Source: Parachlamydiales bacterium
Lineage (GTDB): Bacteria > Chlamydiota > Chlamydiia > Chlamydiales > JABDDJ01
Assembly (NCBI GenBank): GCA_041671045.1
Contig: JBAZCF010000002.1
Location: 248,001 to 312,000 of the forward strand
Direction: 5' to 3'
Length of the DNA: 64,000 nt
Shown: in pieces, positions 51,281-61,885 of the stretch
Numbering within the stretch: the stretch's first letter is position 1
Layout: every line of letters begins with the position of its first letter
The notes under the pieces: model-generated
What the model saw: the letters and a program-made list of their open reading frames with translations, nothing else
Databases searched by the model: none
Told to the model about the DNA's origin: nothing
Position numbers and translations under genes: made by a program

Positions 51281-54200
51281 CTAGATGAGCTCTGCGATAG
51301 GAATGTTAAGGATTTTGGCGAACAACTGTTCCATATCGGATCCTGTGTAAGGATGACGCGGAATACGAAGGGCTATATGTTTTATAGCGATGGCAAGCTC
51401 AAGTGCCGGATGCTTCGTTATCCAGTCTTCCAGGGGTTTTTGCAGCTCTTGAGGATAGTTCAGGTTGCCGTTGAAAAACCGGATCTGCGCTTCCAATATA
51501 TTGAAATCGGCGTTACTCCTTAATGCATCCATATCGACATCGTCACCCGCAGCTTTAGAGCGTGAGAAAACGTCGTACAAAATGACTTTGTACTGATCAT
51601 TTTCTTTAGGGGGTTGAGTAAGGATTTTACGCCAGCGATTTGCATCTTTTTGGCTAAGGCAGCCTGCTGAAGCCACTTGGAGTCCTTCTTCATTGATTTG
51701 AATATGCAGAAGTACTTCGAATACATTACAGTGTCTGAATCTGAAAGGAACTGTTTTACCTATGATGAGCTTATTGAGAGGAATGAAGTTTTCCGAGGCC
51801 CAAAGGCGTTTGTCGAAATAGGGGGCAATACGCTGTACTGTATTCGTAGGGGCTTGGGAGCAGATGAAAGCAAAAGAGTTCAACTCCATATTATTCAACT
51901 GTGTATTTTTTTTAGTTAAACGTTGCAACCCTTCTTTAATAAGGGCTACGGCACGATTATCGGAGCTTGTATTTCTCCATTCAAGCGAACGGGGATTATA
52001 GGTAAGCTTCCATTTTTTTTCTTTGAATGAGCTGGAATAAGGCTTTGTCGTTTGTACTTGGTTGCTGCGCTCCTGCTGTAACTGTTTGGAAGTTTCAACG
52101 TCATTTTGCTGGTTTACGTAGAGTTCTTTGTTAAGTTGATCGTTGACAAATGTGTCGACTTTCTTACCATAAGTGAGAACACGTACAGTTTCAGGGATAG
52201 GTGGTAATGGGATGGAGTCTAGTTTACTTCTTACTTCAACGATTTCCGCAGTTGAGAACCAGGGTGTTTTATCAATGATAGAGATCATATTTTTCTTAGT
52301 GATCTCGATGGCGTCAGTTGCAAGGATATCTTTCTGCATCCAGCCAAAAAGGCGTATAGGGTCGATGACAGTTTGCGGAACAAGAAATTCTGCGAAGGTT
52401 TTTAGAACTTCAAGGAATGTTTTTATGTCAGGTGCAAAGTACATTCTATTAAGTATCTCGCGCCTCACGACATTGTGCAATTTTTGCAGATATGCTTCGT
52501 AGTTGTCGGGCTTGCTATCCTCGCTTTCCAAGGTTCTGCTGTAAGCAAAAAGTTCTTTTACTGTGGGAATAGGGCCTGCAGGATGGATCTTATCGCGTGT
52601 CTCTTCCAGCATAACATAAAAAATTTCTTGGCTTTTGACTTCGCTGAAAGCTGCGGCAAAAGCTGCATAATTCCCTTCTAGAATTAAACTGATGATTTTT
52701 TTGATTTCGCGCAAACGGAAAGATTCCTGAACTACTTTGAAGAATGGTTCTTCGCCGACGGTATTGACTGCATTACCGCTTTGGGGAATGTTGGAACCGA
52801 ATCCGTGGGGGTCATCCAAATAGGTGATATGCTGTTCAGGACTTAGTTTGCAATCGGCAAAAGGGAGTAATGTACGCGTATTTATATCCATAGCAACGAG
52901 GTCGTTCTTATGATAGAAGACGATAGCCTCTTTTTCTAGATGATGGTCTAAACAGAATTGGGCCATCTTATGGGCGACATCAATGTTTAGGATTCCCTTA
53001 AACAGGGGAGCACCGTCCACAAGGAGGCTGCTATTTTTTTCAGGGGTGAAGAAGCGTAGAAGGATTTCATCTAGAAGTTTCTCCGGGCTTGCTTTGGGGA
53101 GGATACCGTTAGCTGTTAATTGGCATCTGTTGGAGATCAGGTGGATGATTTCACCTAGGGTTCCTTTATCGAAAAGCAGTTGGATGTCAGCGAAGTATAC
53201 ATCGTGGTTGTAAGGGGTGCCTGTTTGAACTTTTGAGGAGTGGAACATATCTACATAGTTGGTAGGATTGCTGCGAGCATAGCGTTCCCAATAGTAGATA
53301 TCTTTGGATACAAAATGTAAGTGGAAAAGGTGGCACGCTTCCGGGCTATGTTGAAATGCTTTTTCAATGTTCAATATTTCGTCTGCGCTATATTCGCTTA
53401 TTTTCTTCAAGGGTGTTTCCTTGCAGATCAAGTTGAAGAATTTATGTGCCGAGGTGTTTTCAATAGGCTTTTGCTGCTGCTTAGATGCATTTGTAGCATG
53501 TGTGAGAAGAAAATCCAGTGTAGTATGAATGTTCTCTTTTCCTATCCCGTTGAACATATAGCTAAAAAAGGATTTCACATAGTCTTCATAGGGGAGTTGA
53601 ACGGTATGTCCAAGCAGAGGGGCGTTATTCCCTACAAAAGGACATGTATTTAGGGGGAGTTTCTTTTCGTCTGCCTTGTCTTTATCCTTTACATGCGCTG
53701 CGGTTACCACACCAAAATTTACGTTGATGGACTGTTGCCTAACACTGGGGATGATGACTGAGAGTATTCCCCTAATGGTGGAAATCTCATTCCAAAATGG
53801 ATTATTCTCAATAGATTCAGGAATGGCGCTACGTTCATCAATCACATAATTAATGAAATCTGCTCTGTCTGTAGGGGTTTTGATATTGTATTGCCAGCTA
53901 TAGCTTAGCTTGTCAGCGATAACGGTAACAATTTTACGGTATTGTTGCGGAGTGATCGTTTTTAATTCGTCTTTCATGAGCAGTTCTTGAACGCCCGGGT
54001 ACTCGATAAAGCTCTGTATCGTCATAAGGATAACTTTTTCAATATCCGGTTCTAGATGCTTCTTATTTCCCACGGGATAGATCAGCTCTTTGTTTTGCTT
54101 GCCATCTTCATGCCATTCATCCCCCAATAGTACGCAGTAGATCTTCTTAAAGCTCAGTGTTTGTTTAAGGGACTCCAGGCATTTCATTTCTTCTTCAGAT

Positions 54201-57200
54201 TTCCAGAAGGAATGAGTTATCATCATATAACCGCGGATGATGGATTCCAACTCCAGCGATTGCGAACCCTCTTTGCACATGCTAATGCTCCCTCTATTCT
54301 CCAGTGCATTAGCATAAGCTATATAAAGCCCTTGAAAGTCTGCTGAAGTGCGATTTTGGCTTCGATGGATAGTTAATATGGTATCTTGCAAGCCATAAAT
54401 GTCATTACATTGCTTGGAGACAAGTTTAAAGTTTGTGGGGGCTAGCTGGGAAGGAGCAGAAGTGACGGGAACATGCCTGCGGTCGGCGATATAAGCTTTC
54501 TGTAAACCTAAGGCGACTTCAGTTTTTCCTAAAGAAGGCATGAGTTCACTTAGAAGGTGTTTTCCTGGGAGGGTTAGCTGTCGGGTGAATGCTTTGGCTT
54601 GTTTGGGCCAAAGGATGCGTTGTGTGGACCTTTCGTAGGTAAGATAGAGGAAGCTTAGTCTGAAGGGGATGGAAGTAAAGGTATAGGCACGGACAACCTT
54701 TAATTCATTTCCAAGCAGTTCCAGCTGCTCGCCAAACTTTTGTCCTTTGCCATCTGCCAGCGCAGCTAGGGCACCATCCATGTACTGCATGAGTTTATGG
54801 ATTTGGTGCAGGCGTGATTCCATAGCGTCGCATTGTACCATTCCCAGGACTAACTTTTCCATGTCATCTACAGATAGGTATTTTGCTATTCTGATTGTGC
54901 TAAGGTCTTCATCAAGGATGGCTTGTCGCAGCTCTTTAAGCGAAGTATGTGGTAGAAAAGGCATTTCAGGTGGATTCAAAACTTTTTCCAGAGCAGCCTT
55001 ATGAGCAGAGAATTCTCGCTCCATGTCATGATTAAATGCGAAGGCAAATGTAAAGGCTTCCCATAGTTGTTCTGATCCTTTGAATTTGTTCTGGGAGGGG
55101 ATGCGGTTTTGCCGGGTGTAGTATTTTATCAAGCTATCATTGATATGTTTGAGCTTAATTTTCTCAGCGTCGGATGCGTTTCTAGGGGTGGAGAAAAGGG
55201 TGAAAATAGTTTCTTGAGGATCGTTAAAAGGAACTTCTTCGAATGCTATGCCGTAAATAGTTTTGAGGAATGCATCCACTTCTTGGTCATAGGCATCGAC
55301 AGAATTTAAGGAAGAGGGTGGGGCCCAATAACGCTGCGGAGGGTTGTACTCTGCCGGGTCTATTTCTTTTCTGTTATAGAGGGATAAAGCTATTTTTCCT
55401 GTAAGTTGGGCTATGTTAAGGCTAAGAGTACGAGGATTTACTATAACCAAGGGATTAACTCCAGCCTTCTCCAGTTGAAAACTTAAGAGGGGAAAAAGGA
55501 TTTCTTTTGTAATAAATAGAAGTTGGTTATCGGTATATTGAGACTTCAAAATACTATCTAGAAATTTTTTAAAACCATTCAGTCTATACTCATAGTTCTT
55601 TTCACCGACTCCACCGGGTTTCTTATTAAGCCATTGTTGCAAATTTTCTACGGGAGATTGATTTATCGGGAAGTTTGTAATAATGACTAAAATATGGATG
55701 AGTAAGCGAGAGGCATCAGACCAACCGCTTTTATTTAGTTGGAGTAGCTTTTTGAGCTTTGGGTAGTCATTTTTTGTTCTTTTTTGTGCGATCTCATAAT
55801 AAGCACAGAAGGATGGAATTAGATTTTTTCTGAAACCTGCCTGGGTTAAATCAGCTTGGGGAGGATGCTTTAAAATGTCTGTAAAAAGATCCTTATAAAT
55901 ATCTGTCTTAAGATGTGCGTTAGTGAGAATTTCCGAAATATACTTGCTCCAGAGGTTATCCATACTGCTGGGATGATGTATTGAATCTAGTTTTTGCTTA
56001 GGAATAGGAAAAGAACGGTTGTATACATCAGCTACGAATCTAATATATTTTTGGTTGGAGGATTCTTCGATTGAGTATTTCTTATTGAGGGCTATAATCC
56101 TTTCAGACAGTTTTGGAGATAGATTCAAAACATATAGGATTGTTTCCGGAGGCAGCGAAGAGAGTTCGGAATTGAACTCAGTGCTTATACCGCCTTTATG
56201 CAGATAATAATTAAGGCTATTGATGATGAAGCTATAGAGTGCCCATTCCTCCATATCAGAGAGATTCATGCTATTTTGTTTGAGTTGTAGATCACTCAAG
56301 TCTTTGAGCGATAGGATAGAGAAGAGAGCCGTAAATGGTCCTGTATAGTCGTTCTTCGGAATGGATTTTTGGCAATAGAGGTGTTGGTTCATTCCCAAAG
56401 CTGCCAGCAGCTTCATCCGAATGGAACCATACCCTTCTATGCTTCCCGGAATGGTGAGCAACGCAGAAAGCTCTGTTAGAATGGACAGGGGAAGTGGGCC
56501 TTGACGGCTGAGGTGAATCAATTTATCACAAAGGACCTGGGCTTGTTTGAGGTTGCCTTGGAGAAGGTATAAATTCAAAGCGTAAGCAAGGGAAAATGGA
56601 TTATCGCTATTAAGGTGTTCGCTTTCGTCCAATTCAAATAAAAGAAATTTACTGGTGCTGCTCGATCTGTTGATCCATTTGAAGAATTCAAAAACCTCCT
56701 CTCTTAACTGCAGATAGTCTTTCAGTCTGTTAAGGACAGAGCTTACGATCTGTCCGCTATCGACGACAATCACGTATCTGCGGCCATGAACATTCTCCAG
56801 GCCCAAAAATAAAGAAAGCCCTTTCTGGCCTTCGAAGTATGTATCGGAGAGAAAATATTTTGTTCCCTCCAATATTATAAACCCTTTGGCCCTTCTTCCA
56901 TGTACTTCTACGGTGACCAATAATTTGTAGTCTAGGAGGTAGATATATTTTAAAGCCTTTGTTTCGGCATCACACCAGCACTCGATAGTATTAAGTGAGG
57001 TAAAGCGGAGGATAGGCTGGATCAGATGAGAGAAATGGTGAGGATCTACAGGGATCAGATTTTGACCGTGTAAATGGATGTTAAGGATGGTTTGGGAATC
57101 ATTTTTTTGTGCATCTATAACTACCTGCCTATCCTTATCAATGCGGAGTACTTTATGGGAATGGGGAGCGTCTTCCAGAAAGACTTCCGTGGGGAAACTT

Positions 57201-60200
57201 CCCATCAAACCCTCTAGACCGGGTGATGGAACATAATTGAAGCAGGATAGATACCATTTGCCTTCGATGAGTACTTTTTTCGTATATCCCAAGATATCGG
57301 GTGATTTTTCAAAAATGCAATCGCCTTGCTCGGATAATAATTGGCCGGTATCAGTTATTGTAAAATTTTGGCGGGGGTGATTTCTAGCTATAGTTTCAGT
57401 AAAGAGCGCTTCAGGCTTTAAGTCTGCACCAAAGTGATAAATTGAACCGCAAGGTAGGACAATAAAGAAATTTTTGCTTTTTATTATTCTTACGGGTTGT
57501 CCATTATTATAAGTATAGGAACTATAAGAGAATTTCTGGGGCTTTTCCGGAGCTTCCGGATGGAATAAGGTGACAATCTCTTGCCCTATGGAGTTAGCAA
57601 AGGCAGGTTTATTCAAAAAAGCCGTTATAACAGTATTCCAGCGTACCATTTTAATACAAATGTCTGCGTGAGTTCTGGAAGAATTCTTTCTGAAGTGAGT
57701 AAGAAGGAGGGACCGCGCGCCTTCACGTTGTTCGTCTTCGCTTAACTCGTCCGGATTATCGGGTAGGGAAAAAGCAAGCAGGATCCATGCTTTCCTATAT
57801 TTCCGAGGATAGGAGTTTACCATATTGTAGAGAATATCCTTAAAAGGAGGGAAAGTTAAAGCATGGTCGAACTTAAAAATAGGTTCTAAATTTTGAAGTC
57901 TGAGTCCCAATAAAATCCATTCAAAGACCCACTTTGATTTTATCTTTATCAAACGTTGGATGCTGTCCCCAATTATTTGCAGTGCGCGCTGAGCAGAGTC
58001 GTATGTGAGAAAGGAATAATCGAGTCCGGGGCATTTAAGAAATATTTCAAAGAATTCGTAAGCATGAGAGGGGAGACGTTCATAGTAATCAAAGTGTAGT
58101 TGGAGTAACTCCAATGATCTTAAAAAGCTGTCTTTTTGTTTAATGTCTACAAGGCTGTAATCCATAGTGTTGATGTGAGCGAATGAGGATTCCATGACAC
58201 TATGCTGCGTATGACCAATTTCTAACGTATCTTCTAATGTTCCAGGATTAGATTTATTGTTTGCATAAGGTAAAAATCGGTCATTATCGCATAGGGAGAA
58301 ATCGATGTTTGCTCTGCTCGACTCTGGGCTATTCCAGGGGAGTATAGGTTTATGATAGGTTGTAATTCTTGGTAAATTTCCATAGGATTCTTGGGAGTTT
58401 GCAATCCAGACCTGTCTTTTGAGCAAAGCAAACGTTCTTGGAATGGGGGAATATTCCTCGTTAAGGATGTGCGACTCATTTTCCAGCAGTAGAAGAGCCT
58501 CCACTTCATTTTGAGGGGTAAATCGTTTTGAAGGGCAAGAAGGAAATAGGGAAGATGCCGGCCTGCCATTCATAAGTTTCTTGTAATATTGCCCTTCTAT
58601 AGAATCCACGACAGTACGGCGCTTGGGGAAGGCTCCACTTGTAAAATAGAAGAGAGAGTTTTCTTGGTAATATTTTACTTGCGGATTTTGGGTAAAACGG
58701 CCTTTTTTCAGTGTTTTCGTATCAATCTTGGGTAAAAAATAAGCGACGAGGTTTTTGAACCTTGCCACTTGATCGGCTGAAATTAATGCTTTCTGACTCT
58801 TATAGATGTTAAGGAGCGGCAAAGCATAGATGGGGGTGTCGCCCAGCAGCGGATCGCAGCGACGGGCTAATTTATCCAAAATAGCAAGGGAGCTGTAGTT
58901 TGCGATGGTGGAGAAGTTAGATTTACTAAAGTAGCCATTTAGGGTGGTATCATCGAAGTTATTAATATAAGAAGTTACTTCAGAAATATATTCCATCAAT
59001 TCTTCGGGGTTTTCTACATCGTCCCAAATACATTTTTGATGGAGTGTAGGGATCGGCCAATCAAATAAAGTGTTTAGCGCGTAAAAGGTGGCGTTAATGG
59101 AACCGGGCGATTCCGATTTTTTACTTCTTAGATTAATATTTTTTAACTTTTTTATCACTGCAATGAAATAGGGATGAACACTTTCTGCATTTAGTGGAAA
59201 GGGGGTAGGAGGTTCTTCGATAAATACGGTTTTGAATTTGGAATAGACGGATATATCTTCGAGAGGAGAGTAGGAATGGATCGTTTGCACAGGAGTGGAT
59301 TTTAACACTGCGGGTACTAATAGATCAGGAGTTAAGTCTAGAGTTAGCTTGGGGCGGGGATCAATATATGCTGTGAGTTGTTTCACGTGTGTTTGCAGAA
59401 GAAGCCGTGTTTCTTCGATGGACTTTAAGCCTTCTTCGCCTATAGCTTTAGACAGTATCCAGATAACAAGACCGAAAGCAGCTCTTTTAAAGAAAGATTC
59501 AAGGTAATCGATGGCAGAGCAGTACCACTCCCTGACGGGAGAGGGAAGGTAGCTGGATATAAAATAGTGGACCGCTTTGGTGTACTGAAAAAAGCGGTAT
59601 TCTGTGGCATGCTGATTGGAAATCCCAATAGCAGCCCTATAAGTGTTATAGGCAAGATTAGAATACAGCCGCTGTAAAGAATCTTGCAGCCAGCCTTTAC
59701 CTTCATTCTTGGTAGGAAGTTCCTCAAAGTTTTCGTCGAAGAAATCCTTTTCCACAATGCTTAAAAGCTGTTCTGTATCAGTCCCGAAGACCTTGACTAT
59801 CAGTGTTTTTGCCTCTTGCCATTTTTCTGGGGTAATATTCCACTTTTTCAAATGAGATTTAACTTTTATTAAAAGATCAGGCGGCAACAAGGATTTTTTA
59901 ATGGCGCTATTATCTAAAGCCTTTTTCAGCTGTTGCTTTTCAAATAGGATCCATTGCTGTGTATTTTGCAATTGGAGTAATTCTTGAGCGGTAATTAGGT
60001 CTTTATTTTTTTCTGCCAGCTCTTGCATTGAAAGGACTAACCTTTCCAGATAACTCAAAGTCATTTCAGAGGGACGGATTTTACCGTCTGCGTCCTTAAT
60101 GCTATGGGAGTACCCTAGAAAGATTTCCTTCACAATTGTGTATTTTTGTAGGAAGGGGGTTGTGGAAGGTTTGATCATAGCAAGAGCAAATTCCCATAAA

Positions 60201-61810
60201 TCAGCGAGAGATGTGGTAGAAGGTATAGACATGCCTGCGATGGATGTGGGAGGAAGCTCTAGGGCTTGAAGAACGCCATTGTAAAAGTCTTTTGGGGATG
60301 AGATTTTCTTGGGGTTGATTAAAGGCTCAAAGGTATGTGAAACGACTGCAAAAAGGAACTCCTGATTCAGTTTGCTTAGAGGAATATTTTCGTAGCATAA
60401 TGGCCAAATAATATTTTCTGTAGAGTGTTCAGAGGGGTGATAGATCAATGCGTTGCCGACGCCGTAGATTTTCAAGCTGACTGAGCTGTTTTCACTACCT
60501 TCAAATTCTAGCCAGATCGTCCCTTGTCCTAAGATATGCTCTAAACCAATGGCTTCCAGAAGGTAAGGGGGGATGATTTTCTGTATAGACTGAACAAGGC
60601 CTTGTGTAGAGTGATCCAATATGTCCACACTCTGATTCAGAAAAGGTAAAAGCACTGTACAAAGTTTGTCTTCAATTTCTTTAAGCTTTTTAGGCATTTT
60701 TTCTGGGGAAGACAAGTCAGTAATATTTGCTTGCACCCACTCAATCATATCCTTAGCTGTTCCGGAGGGGAGAATGAGCAAGCAAGCCTGTATCAAGCCA
60801 TTCTTAGCTAATGCATTTAAGCCTTCTGAATAGATGGTAGGGAGCTCGTCCGTAATTTCAGGAGGGAATCTATGCGCTTCATTGGGAAAAAGAAGGGATA
60901 TGCCCGGCTCTTTCAAACTTTCTGCTAATAAAGGCAGCTCTTTGCCAAACTCTGTAAGCTGATTATGGATAAGGTTTCTGACAAAATCTTCCGGTTGGGA
61001 AATTTCTGAAACAGTTTTTTGGATATCACTCCATTCGGCCGGCAGATTTACTGCCAGGGCAGGGGGGAGGTGGTTTAAAGCGCGTAACAGCTCAAAGGAG
61101 GTGCCACTCTGTCTGCCGCCGGAGCAAAAAAGCCATTTCTCACCCGGTTTTAAATCATGAATTCGACTCGTTATAGACTGAGCTAATTTTCCCAAGCTTG
61201 TGACGTTGTCAGAGTTATCGTCGTGTGCTTGAGTGATGATTTGCTGTTTGAAATCGGCCCTTTGATTTAGGGCGGACTTTATTTTGTCAATAAAGGGACG
61301 CGACGTAGGAGAGTATTCTGCTAACAAATCCCATACCGAGGAAGAGGGCGAAGTAGATAGGTTTAACCAGTCTTTGACTGTATCTTCATTGATGGGTGAA
61401 TTTGTATGCCTCTGTGCGATAAATAGGCTTTGGCTGCATAAGAAATCGCGGTGAAGTTCAATATTTTGTGTATTAAGGATGGGTTGGGGTGCTGCGATGC
61501 TTGCCGGCTGAGAAAGGAGGAATAAGGCTTTACGTAAGTGGAACGAAATTCCGTCGCAGGCAGGATCTCTTTGCTGCAGGTGGGAAAAAGCAGTGATGAC
61601 AAGATCTTTGATTTTCTCAGCTGCAGGTGTGCTGAATACATAGGAATAAGCCCAGAGTGAGATCCTTCCGTGCAGAGAGGTGCGTTCGACAAGGCTTGAT
61701 CCCCAAAGGGAGGGGGCAAACATGTCATTAATAACCCATTCCACTGAATTTTCTGGATTAAATCGGCTATTAATTTGTTGTAGAATAGAGGATGCGTCTT
61801 CAATTAACAT
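51281..61810 (-). CDS. Giant helicase-like protein (DUF3638-like), 3509 residues
   Basis: By far the largest gene here (10.5 kb) with one unbroken frame. At about residues 2400-2570 it shows a P-loop-helicase-like core: RILWPKQAKAFTRQ, then LLSELMPSLGKTEVALGL (Walker A-like GKT), VPVTSAPSQLAPTN, and LLGDEWHEDGKQN (Walker B/DExH-like), followed by KELIYPVGNK. This series resembles the DUF3638/DUF3645 proteins known from large fungal and some bacterial proteins. The N-terminal 2300 residues are mostly helical with weak repeats; near 225, KPGEKWLFCSGGRQSGTSFE resembles the early region of the same giant family. No signal peptide or membrane segments. No Shine-Dalgarno at the ATG. It follows the PTP-like gene by 75 bases on the same strand. 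Confidence 0.75.
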   Translation of the reverse strand: MLIEDASSILQQINSRFNPENSVEWVINDMFAPSLWGSSLVERTSLHGRISLWAYSYVFSTPAAEKIKDLVITAFSHLQQRDPACDGISFHLRKALFLLSQPASIAAPQPILNTQNIELHRDFLCSQSLFIAQRHTNSPINEDTVKDWLNLSTSPSSSVWDLLAEYSPTSRPFIDKIKSALNQRADFKQQIITQAHDDNSDNVTSLGKLAQSITSRIHDLKPGEKWLFCSGGRQSGTSFELLRALNHLPPALAVNLPAEWSDIQKTVSEISQPEDFVRNLIHNQLTEFGKELPLLAESLKEPGISLLFPNEAHRFPPEITDELPTIYSEGLNALAKNGLIQACLLILPSGTAKDMIEWVQANITDLSSPEKMPKKLKEIEDKLCTVLLPFLNQSVDILDHSTQGLVQSIQKIIPPYLLEAIGLEHILGQGTIWLEFEGSENSSVSLKIYGVGNALIYHPSEHSTENIIWPLCYENIPLSKLNQEFLFAVVSHTFEPLINPKKISSPKDFYNGVLQALELPPTSIAGMSIPSTTSLADLWEFALAMIKPSTTPFLQKYTIVKEIFLGYSHSIKDADGKIRPSEMTLSYLERLVLSMQELAEKNKDLITAQELLQLQNTQQWILFEKQQLKKALDNSAIKKSLLPPDLLIKVKSHLKKWNITPEKWQEAKTLIVKVFGTDTEQLLSIVEKDFFDENFEELPTKNEGKGWLQDSLQRLYSNLAYNTYRAAIGISNQHATEYRFFQYTKAVHYFISSYLPSPVREWYCSAIDYLESFFKRAAFGLVIWILSKAIGEEGLKSIEETRLLLQTHVKQLTAYIDPRPKLTLDLTPDLLVPAVLKSTPVQTIHSYSPLEDISVYSKFKTVFIEEPPTPFPLNAESVHPYFIAVIKKLKNINLRSKKSESPGSINATFYALNTLFDWPIPTLHQKCIWDDVENPEELMEYISEVTSYINNFDDTTLNGYFSKSNFSTIANYSSLAILDKLARRCDPLLGDTPIYALPLLNIYKSQKALISADQVARFKNLVAYFLPKIDTKTLKKGRFTQNPQVKYYQENSLFYFTSGAFPKRRTVVDSIEGQYYKKLMNGRPASSLFPSCPSKRFTPQNEVEALLLLENESHILNEEYSPIPRTFALLKRQVWIANSQESYGNLPRITTYHKPILPWNSPESSRANIDFSLCDNDRFLPYANNKSNPGTLEDTLEIGHTQHSVMESSFAHINTMDYSLVDIKQKDSFLRSLELLQLHFDYYERLPSHAYEFFEIFLKCPGLDYSFLTYDSAQRALQIIGDSIQRLIKIKSKWVFEWILLGLRLQNLEPIFKFDHALTFPPFKDILYNMVNSYPRKYRKAWILLAFSLPDNPDELSEDEQREGARSLLLTHFRKNSSRTHADICIKMVRWNTVITAFLNKPAFANSIGQEIVTLFHPEAPEKPQKFSYSSYTYNNGQPVRIIKSKNFFIVLPCGSIYHFGADLKPEALFTETIARNHPRQNFTITDTGQLLSEQGDCIFEKSPDILGYTKKVLIEGKWYLSCFNYVPSPGLEGLMGSFPTEVFLEDAPHSHKVLRIDKDRQVVIDAQKNDSQTILNIHLHGQNLIPVDPHHFSHLIQPILRFTSLNTIECWCDAETKALKYIYLLDYKLLVTVEVHGRRAKGFIILEGTKYFLSDTYFEGQKGLSLFLGLENVHGRRYVIVVDSGQIVSSVLNRLKDYLQLREEVFEFFKWINRSSSTSKFLLFELDESEHLNSDNPFSLAYALNLYLLQGNLKQAQVLCDKLIHLSRQGPLPLSILTELSALLTIPGSIEGYGSIRMKLLAALGMNQHLYCQKSIPKNDYTGPFTALFSILSLKDLSDLQLKQNSMNLSDMEEWALYSFIINSLNYYLHKGGISTEFNSELSSLPPETILYVLNLSPKLSERIIALNKKYSIEESSNQKYIRFVADVYNRSFPIPKQKLDSIHHPSSMDNLWSKYISEILTNAHLKTDIYKDLFTDILKHPPQADLTQAGFRKNLIPSFCAYYEIAQKRTKNDYPKLKKLLQLNKSGWSDASRLLIHILVIITNFPINQSPVENLQQWLNKKPGGVGEKNYEYRLNGFKKFLDSILKSQYTDNQLLFITKEILFPLLSFQLEKAGVNPLVIVNPRTLSLNIAQLTGKIALSLYNRKEIDPAEYNPPQRYWAPPSSLNSVDAYDQEVDAFLKTIYGIAFEEVPFNDPQETIFTLFSTPRNASDAEKIKLKHINDSLIKYYTRQNRIPSQNKFKGSEQLWEAFTFAFAFNHDMEREFSAHKAALEKVLNPPEMPFLPHTSLKELRQAILDEDLSTIRIAKYLSVDDMEKLVLGMVQCDAMESRLHQIHKLMQYMDGALAALADGKGQKFGEQLELLGNELKVVRAYTFTSIPFRLSFLYLTYERSTQRILWPKQAKAFTRQLTLPGKHLLSELMPSLGKTEVALGLQKAYIADRRHVPVTSAPSQLAPTNFKLVSKQCNDIYGLQDTILTIHRSQNRTSADFQGLYIAYANALENRGSISMCKEGSQSLELESIIRGYMMITHSFWKSEEEMKCLESLKQTLSFKKIYCVLLGDEWHEDGKQNKELIYPVGNKKHLEPDIEKVILMTIQSFIEYPGVQELLMKDELKTITPQQYRKIVTVIADKLSYSWQYNIKTPTDRADFINYVIDERSAIPESIENNPFWNEISTIRGILSVIIPSVRQQSINVNFGVVTAAHVKDKDKADEKKLPLNTCPFVGNNAPLLGHTVQLPYEDYVKSFFSYMFNGIGKENIHTTLDFLLTHATNASKQQQKPIENTSAHKFFNLICKETPLKKISEYSADEILNIEKAFQHSPEACHLFHLHFVSKDIYYWERYARSNPTNYVDMFHSSKVQTGTPYNHDVYFADIQLLFDKGTLGEIIHLISNRCQLTANGILPKASPEKLLDEILLRFFTPEKNSSLLVDGAPLFKGILNIDVAHKMAQFCLDHHLEKEAIVFYHKNDLVAMDINTRTLLPFADCKLSPEQHITYLDDPHGFGSNIPQSGNAVNTVGEEPFFKVVQESFRLREIKKIISLILEGNYAAFAAAFSEVKSQEIFYVMLEETRDKIHPAGPIPTVKELFAYSRTLESEDSKPDNYEAYLQKLHNVVRREILNRMYFAPDIKTFLEVLKTFAEFLVPQTVIDPIRLFGWMQKDILATDAIEITKKNMISIIDKTPWFSTAEIVEVRSKLDSIPLPPIPETVRVLTYGKKVDTFVNDQLNKELYVNQQNDVETSKQLQQERSNQVQTTKPYSSSFKEKKWKLTYNPRSLEWRNTSSDNRAVALIKEGLQRLTKKNTQLNNMELNSFAFICSQAPTNTVQRIAPYFDKRLWASENFIPLNKLIIGKTVPFRFRHCNVFEVLLHIQINEEGLQVASAGCLSQKDANRWRKILTQPPKENDQYKVILYDVFSRSKAAGDDVDMDALRSNADFNILEAQIRFFNGNLNYPQELQKPLEDWITKHPALELAIAIKHIALRIPRHPYTGSDMEQLFAKILNIPIAELI

Positions 61811-61885
61811 ATTAATATTTTAAAATAACAATATTAATATCCCGTAAAGAATTGATGCTGTAAGAATGGGAAAACATTTTTTTAT

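Noticed and set aside
50134..51288. Several short open frames within the inverted-repeat arms, with Arg/Cys-rich products
   Set aside because: They are readings of the 82-base tandem units on both strands and mirror each other; repeat structure explains them fully.
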